Source of the DNA: Uranotaenia lowii
Taxonomy: Eukaryota > Arthropoda > Insecta > Diptera > Culicidae
Reading direction: 5' to 3'
Length of the DNA: 64,000 nt
Assembly (NCBI RefSeq): GCF_029784155.1
Contig: NC_073692.1
Location: 156,145,582-156,209,581, forward strand
The notes beneath the pieces were generated by a model. The model searched no databases. It was not told the origin of the DNA and was given only the letters and a program-made list of their open reading frames with translations. The translations under genes were made by a program, and so were the position numbers. Below, piece by piece: positions 58,301 through 64,000 of this stretch. Position 1 is the stretch's first letter. Each line of letters begins with the position of its first letter.

Positions 58301-59112
58301 TTATTTTATTATTACTCTGCCAGATATACTAAAATTCTTGTGAATAGTTAATTAAATCTATTTTAAATATAGGAATTAAGAATATATTTGTTTATATTCA
58401 AGTTATGTTTTCCAATACAACATATAAATATCATTTAAATTGATGTGATGTAACTGCATAAATAAAAAATTAAACAAATATGAAACGCTTAAAGATATAC
58501 GGACATGGCGCGTTTTGCCCTACCTAGACATGTTTATTAAAAATCGCTCAAAATAATAGAAAAAATAATTGCAAAAGGAAATTTTTCGTTTTGCTATGAT
58601 TTTCAAGACCCATGTTCATCATTGTAACAGATGTAACAGGTTTTTTTTCCTGATAGATGCCGTAATTCCTTACGAAAGTCAAGGCACAAATTGCAAGGAA
58701 TATGGCTTGAAAAATATTTTTGGATTTTTGTAGTGATTTATCGCATATTTGATTCTAATGTTTTGTACAAAAAGTTTCTACGGTTAATTAGAAGGGAATA
58801 ACGTACATAATTCTTAAAATAAGTGTATATCTAGCTAGATATCGCAGTGGGGCGTTTTGCCCCCACTGGGTATTATACCTTCAGTTCCCCTATAGTAAAA
58901 CCAGGATCAGTGGACTTAAATTCGCCGGAGCCAATTTTCTGACATGTTTGTCAAAATTTATTTTTAAACGTTTTGAGATCAAGTAGTTTCCCGTTACTAA
59001 AGTTTATTTCTTAAATTAAAAATTTTATTCGAAATAAATCTTCATGGGGTGGGGGGGTTTGGGTGTTAAACATCTAAACTTCCCCCTCCCCCCCTCCCTG
59101 TTTCGCACGGCC

Positions 59113-60230
59113 AGAGGGATGCACAAAACTAATGTGAATCCAAACTTCTCTATTCCACCAACCATTACATTGGGTGTCTGGCTGATATGTTCGGATAGAA
59201 TTTTCCCAAATTGTTGATGCTACTGTTACACTTTGGGAATCACAATTTTCAAACGTTGCCCGGTAAAATAATAATCGAAGCAGCAAAATCAGGCCACCCA
59301 TCCAGCCAGAAGTTACCGAGGGAAAAATCTCTCGCCCCAGAAATCAGCAAACAGCACAGTTTGTGCCAAATTTTCCCATCATTGAATTGGTGATTCGTGA
59401 CGGGAAAGGAAAAATAGCAGCATAGCGATTCAGTTTTTTTTAGATTTTTTTTTTTTCATTTGTTCCATATTATTTCATCCATTGATCCCTGCCGAGCCGC
59501 GAAAACGATCCGCTGACGACGACGCTCGTGTGTGGGTGTTTGTGATTTCGCTGAATGTGATTGTGATTGTTTTGGGTGGTTGGAAATTGGGAAGGACGTC
59601 ATTGTCGTTAGTGTTATTATTATTATTTCGCTTCCTGGCACAGAGCTGCTGCTGCCTGTTAGCAGAACAAAGTGTGAAATGGGCGTTTGCACATTTAAAG
59701 CTTTACAGCTTTTGAATTTTTATTATTTCTGCTTTCCGGCAAAATGGAACTTGGTTGTTTGCCTTCCCTTAAACCACCCAAAGGAAGAATCAAAACGACG
59801 ACCAAAGCAAAAGATGGCAGCATCCCATTAGAGCTTACGGGTGGAAAATGTTTATGTTCTTCGAATTCCCTTCGGTCTCTGGGTAGATCGGTACCAAAGT
59901 AGCATTTTCTGGTGCCAGGTGCTGGGAAAATTAGAACCTGGCAACATGTTGGTCCACGTTTTCTCACGTTTTTCAAACTCGAACTGACTAGATCGGGCGG
60001 ATTCTCGGATCTAAAGAGGCCGTTTACCGCACACCCCACTCGCAGATAATTGCAGTTTAATATCTAGGCAATTTACTTTGGGTGTTCAGTCGCCCTTCCG
60101 GAAAATGATTTCTTATTCGATGAAACATTCTTTGAAAAAGGAAATGCAAATCAGCGAAATTACACATTCAATTAGTAAGCTTACTCCAACATTTAAAAAA
60201 TAATGTATTCTTCTCCTTATTTCATTGCAG
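59113..60230. other. Non-coding, less AT-rich sequence before the exon
   Basis: Presumed intron. Its GC content is higher than elsewhere and it shows no repeat similarity in the window, so conserved intronic or regulatory sequence is possible. Overlapping frames at 59211-60039 have no domain. Confidence 0.4.
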
Positions 60231-60360
60231 TCAAAACGTCTGATGTCGAAGCAATTGAGGATCATCAAGCCAATCTATACTGTCCACTTTTAGCGTCTAA
60301 TCGCGACAAAATCAACATGGTGCTTTGGTTCAGAGACAACGCGGGGATCCCGTTGTACAG
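60231..60360 (+). CDS. Exon of a Sidestep-family Ig-domain cell-surface protein
   Basis: A 130-bp exon has a pyrimidine-rich acceptor ending in TTTCATTGCAG and a donor GTGAGT. It begins with two bases and ends with two bases of split codons, leaving 42 complete codons in one open frame. The text has the Ig V-set pattern: Cys in ANLYCPLL and Trp in MVLWFRDNAGIPLY, about 17 residues apart. The VLW(F/Y)R-x2-AGxPLY string is characteristic of the insect Sidestep family, transmembrane ligands of Beaten-path receptors in axon guidance. It would be the first Ig domain, outside the cell. No neighbouring exons can be found within about 60 kb upstream or 3.6 kb downstream, implying giant introns. Which paralogue it is cannot be told. 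Confidence 0.85.
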
Positions 60361-60730
60361 GTGAGTTGAAGTTGGTGTGTTTTTAATCTCTGTTTTTCAA
60401 ACTCAAAACTGAAAATTAAAACAAAATTGCCTAGCACTTGATGTTTGTATCAAGTATTTGCCACGTACATTAGGGTGGCTGCCAACTGTGTCATGTCGAG
60501 TTTCGCAAACCGACCATATACAATTTGTATATTGGCCCGTAAAACTAACCTGTGTAAAATTTCAGCTCAACCGCACTTGATTTAGGGGTGCCTCGACGCG
60601 CCTTAAATTTCGGTTTTTTTACCCTTAAGAATCATCAAACAAGGAACCACTGGTAATCGGAAAAAAACAAAAATCAAATTTTAAGTTTTGATGCCAAATG
60701 ACTTAAAAATGCATTCAACGTCGAAATCTT
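60361..60730. other. Intron sequence after the exon
   Basis: Starts with the GTGAGT donor. No further feature. Confidence 0.5.
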
Positions 60731-60965
60731 GCCGCTGCCCGGTGCCTAGAGGATAGTGTTCAAGTCTTCTAAACCAACGGTCATGCGATCGATTTCCGGT
60801 CACGGCATACATAGTACACATTCTATGGGTTGGTGGTTTTAGCATTTGTAAGCTGAGAGCCGTACTTTCCTCAAAAGCTGTACGCTAAGTGCTAAGTTAA
60901 AGGAATCTCTTCGAGGAAACGTCATGTTTCATTAAGAACCTAAATGTGTTTGTGTTAAATATGAT
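60731..60965 (+). mobile_element. tRNA-derived SINE, family 1, copy 2
   Basis: Aligns with 46932-47164. The box A-like GTGCCTAGAGG and box B-like GATCGATTTCC are partly eroded. The body shares 'gtacgctaagt' and 'gaatctcttcgaggaaac'. Confidence 0.7.
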
Positions 60966-61014
60966 CTCGAAATTTTTATTTACGAAAATCAACTTCAAAA
61001 TTTTAGTAACCACG

Positions 61015-61045
61015 TAAGCCCCCCCCCCTCCCCCCTCTTCTAAAA
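61015..61045 (+). repeat. C-rich low-complexity tract
   Basis: Runs of C broken by T, comparable to the G/C-tract ends of the hAT-like family. No element boundary can be set. Confidence 0.6.
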
Positions 61046-61879
61046 GGAAATTCGTTAAAGAAAATTTTAGTTTTGATCCCTTTTTAAGTCATTTGGCATC
61101 AAATAAAATTTCGATTTTCTGAATTTCCTTTGGTTCCCCCTTACGTAATTCTCGCATTTTAAAATCGATTTTTGACAAAAAATATCGGTCCCCCTTTTGG
61201 TGATTTACGTACTTTTTAGTTCCATGCGGAACTTTTATAGAACTTCAGTGCGAATTGAAATGTGTCAAAAATTTTCAAATGGATTGTAGGGCCAAGGAAA
61301 GAACGTTCCTACAGAAAAGTCAAGGTGCATAAGTAAAAAATAATTAGGAAAAATTTACTTGTTCAAAGTTAATTGTCTACACCAGCTTTCCTTAATCCGA
61401 ATTTTCAAACATAAAGCCTATACATAGTTTTGGAGCCTAATAGATTTGATGATAATGGACGCTTTGTTGAACTGGATACATCTTAAAATGAGGATGAAGA
61501 AACTCAATATTATGTTTGATATAGTTTATCAAAAATTCAAATTTTACTCTTAAACCGAGACAAACTCATTCAGCAATAAATCTTGTTATGGAAATCATTC
61601 GACAAAACCTGATGCAAAATTTTGACCACGCTTAACTTGGACGTTACTAAAAAAATCAAAAATGCAAAAATAAAAAATCATTTCCATCCAGGTGGTCAGT
61701 TTTTCTACATATAATAAAAGATTTATCCATTTATCATCAATATTCGTAGTTAAAAGTTTAAAGTTAATTTACATTTTCATGTTTGAAGCTTTTCACATTT
61801 TACATATAAGCCTTCCCCCTCGACGGGAGCAGAGGTATAGCAACAGCAGCTATAGCGGAATCGGCTTCACCAACCAAGG
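61046..61879. other. Non-coding intron sequence
   Basis: Nothing assigned. Confidence 0.45.
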
Positions 61880-62040
61880 GCAGAAATTTCTCAAAAATTT
61901 GAGCCAATTTTCATTACAGAATCTGTGTCACAGAATATAGAATTTTAGAAATTTAGAATTTAGATTCACAGATTTCCCAGATTTTAATATTTTGTACGTA
62001 TTTCCACGACTAAATTCAATGTCAAAATACATTATGGATT
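61880..62040. repeat. 'CACAGAATT'-rich repeat, second copy
   Basis: Shares 'cagaatctgtgtcacagaa' and neighbouring text with 3067-3435. Boundaries approximate. Confidence 0.5.
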
Positions 62041-62799
62041 TCTAACTTTGAGTTTGAAAAATACGCTAAGAATAACTATTCAAATATCTATTGAGGTATT
62101 TTTTTCTGTTTCGAACTACAATCTAAAGATATGTTTTGCATTGTAGCACTTGATGATTGCCGATGCGGAGAGCGAATGTACACAATCTATTAAAAGGACT
62201 GTTTTTTATCTGGAGAATGATAAATTACTGATAATACTTCGTCTTTTCATACCTTCTATTTATAATATTTTTAACAGATTGTTTAGATTTTTCTTCCGCC
62301 AACTATTGAAGGATAACCCGTAATTTATTTTAAAATAATGTTTTGAATACAACCCAGGCTACAGTTATGATATAAAGGTAATGTGATCGGATTGTATCTA
62401 GCATGATCGAGTTTAAACCTCTATACAAGTAAAGTTTCCAAGTAAGAATAACATCAGTCATAAGTCGAAGCAATATAAATACTTATGTAAATACAAATTG
62501 AGATCTCCAGATTTGAAAGTTGGGAAAAACTTAATTAATTATTTTTCCTACAAATATTTTTCATTCAAATCCCTATGCAATGGCTGAATAGCCTTCTATT
62601 CAGCTTTGATTAAAGAACTTGGAAGTATCGATAAGAACTTAAATTTAAAGGCTGAATAGAATGCTATTAAACAAAGCTGAATAAGCTTTAAAGAGCCTGT
62701 TTTATGGAACTGTTTGTTTCTTGGGTTTATATCTAATCCGGTATAAGTATTTTTCAAATCAAAACTGTATAAGAATTTTTCAAATCAAAACTGTATCTA
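62041..62799. other. Non-coding intron sequence
   Basis: At about 62580-62700 the motif 'gctgaatag' recurs several times in both orientations, suggesting a small foldback relic. Confidence 0.4.
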
Positions 62800-63480
62800 T
62801 GTTGTGATATGTTGATAATCCACTATGGATGCACGGATTCACCGCAGTTTGAAGAAAGTATGGATTAAAATGCATTATAAGACAACAAAACTCCATACTC
62901 GGCACCATGGCTTCGTGTGAGCTGTTATGAAATGAATATAGTATGTGTAAGGTTGCCAGAATTTTTTCCACTCTCATCCGGGCCTAGCAATTCCGGGCAT
63001 TTTTTCAAAAAAACCTGGCAAAATCCGGGCATGGATTTCAATTTTTCAAATCCAAAAACCGGGCAAAATTTAGGTGTTATTATATATAAAAGCAAAGAAA
63101 AATGCAAAAAAAATTAAATTAATATTTTATTAAAGTAATTGCAGACTTTCAGAAACATTTTGGAACACTTAAATATTCAAAGGTTTATAAAAATAGATCA
63201 GCGAAATTATTTGAAACAACCGTTGAAAATGTCCATACCGTTAATTGATTTTGCTGAAACTTACTCAAAAACTTTGATTTTTTTTTGTGAAAATTGTGAA
63301 AAATCCGGGCAATATCCGGACTTTTTTCACGATATCCGGGCAACCGGGCCGGACCGAACTTTCTCGAAATTTTGCATCAAATATACGGGCAAACCCGGAT
63401 AAAACCGGGCAATCTGGCAAGCTTAAGTATGTGTCTATGTACGTATATTTGGAAGAGTGAATCAATCAGGTACACAACCA
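62800..63480 (-). mobile_element. SINE, family 2, minus strand, split by a MITE
   Basis: The reverse complement of 62810-62940 ('aaactgcggtgaatccgtgca', 'gaagccatgg') and of 63435-63480 ('acctgattga', 'aaatatacgtacata') matches the SINE at 47186-47535. The MITE at 62949-63425 lies between the two parts. The tRNA head is not seen, so the copy is 5'-truncated. Confidence 0.7.
62949..63425. mobile_element. MITE, copy 2, with 9-bp target duplication
   Basis: A perfect 9-bp repeat AGTATGTGT (62940-62948 and 63426-63434) flanks ends AAGGTTGCCAG and CTGGCAAGCTTA. The interior is rich in CCGGGC and matches 24128-24583. A 9-bp duplication fits Mutator-type transposition. It has no coding region. Confidence 0.85.
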
Positions 63481-64000
63481 GTTAATAATAAAAACATATT
63501 CAATGACATACTGTAACTCATACATTGAAAGGGCAATTGATTGGTCAGTGGAGTATACCTATAGGTATTAATAATATAGGAAAATACATCTTACCCAAAA
63601 ATACACCTAACCCATCAGATGCTAACAAGACTAGAACCCATTAACTACTATTATAATTTTTTTTTCCTGCAATCAACACTTCCCTCTTACCCCACCCATC
63701 GTAAATTTTTCTTTCCAGGTAAATTTAAAAGCATATTTTTATAGCATGAACATAAATTATGCATAATGATTAAATAAAGGGAGACTTCTCTTGTTATCTC
63801 CACTAGCTTCCGGGACGCCAAGCGTTTATTTCCCAACCTTGCATACAGCCCCCCTCCCCCTTGAAAATTCTTCCCCTTCACTTCATCTTACCATTAGCAT
63901 ATCTTCCACATGTTCCTCTTCTTTATTGTTCAGGTAACCATCCAATTTTCATATATTTTAATTTCCATTATAAAAGCACTATGGTTTAGGAGCGCCTGTC
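63481..64000. other. Non-coding sequence to window end
   Basis: Nothing assigned. Minus frame 63687-63881 lacks a domain. Confidence 0.4.

Larger units (their letters stand above)
49759..58890. mobile_element. TA-target MITE, split by the BEL/Pao element
   Basis: The ends GGGGAAGAGGGGGCAT and, inverted, GGGGAACTGAAGG abut TA at 49757-49758 and 58891-58892. Without the BEL/Pao insertion it is about 0.69 kb. No coding capacity. Confidence 0.6.
49106..59112 (+). mobile_element. hAT-like element D, split by nested insertions
   Basis: The left part (49106-49756) aligns with the interior of copies A-C. The right part (58893-59112) carries the family 3' text 'gccaattttctgacatg' and ends GCACGGCC. 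Between them lie a TA-flanked MITE and, within that, the BEL/Pao element. The left terminus is missing or directly abuts copy C. Confidence 0.5.

Overview
This is an AT-rich eukaryotic window that looks like the inside of a very large intron, or an intron plus flank, of an insect gene. The organism is probably a dipteran and most plausibly a mosquito. The grounds are the mix of BEL/Pao, L1-like and RTE-like retrotransposons, Helitron-like, hAT-like, piggyBac-like and TA-target MITEs and tRNA-derived SINEs, plus one exon that reads as a Sidestep-family immunoglobulin domain. The species call is inference.

Host coding content is minimal. The only well-supported host coding segment is a 130-bp exon at 60231-60360 (+), with an AG acceptor, a GT donor, and the Ig cysteine and tryptophan signatures. 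An unrecognised open segment at about 24700-25013 (-) is a weak second candidate. Almost everything else is transposon-derived or featureless AT-rich sequence.

Layout. 1-7 kb: non-coding, a tandem duplication interrupted by a repeat, and a decayed Tc1/mariner-like element. 7.1-11 kb: a hAT-like element interrupted by a Helitron-like element. 14.9-16.3 kb: a TA-target TIR element with a hAT MITE inside it. 19-21.2 kb: two TIR elements, one holding an array of short palindromes. 24.1-24.6 kb: a MITE. 31.6-32.9 kb: a foldback element with a tRNA-like core, then a long hairpin. 33.5-38.2 kb: three nested LINEs (minus-strand L1-like, then plus-strand L1-like, then a 5'-truncated RTE-like fragment). 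40.3-41.6 kb: a TIR element with a minisatellite. 42.3-44.8 kb: a second hAT-like copy. 45.4-47.8 kb: a piggyBac-like element holding two SINEs. 47.9-59.1 kb: two more hAT-like copies; the second contains a TA-flanked MITE, which contains a complete-ended BEL/Pao retrotransposon (49855-58295, minus strand), which contains a Tc1/mariner-like element. 59.1-64 kb: the host exon, SINEs and a MITE inserted in a SINE.

The BEL/Pao element is the most interesting object. Its 848-bp LTRs are almost identical and flanked by a 5-bp target duplication. The primer-binding site matches the 3' end of tRNA-Trp and is reiterated inside the LTR in a 72-bp tandem array that also carries a hairpin with one covarying base pair. 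Gag and pol share one frame separated by TGA-CTA, a known leaky-stop context. Pol has an in-frame 32-residue tandem repeat, has Asn in place of the second Asp of the RT YxDD box, and lacks the integrase catalytic core. Each LTR carries a 75-codon ORF for a possible single-pass membrane protein.
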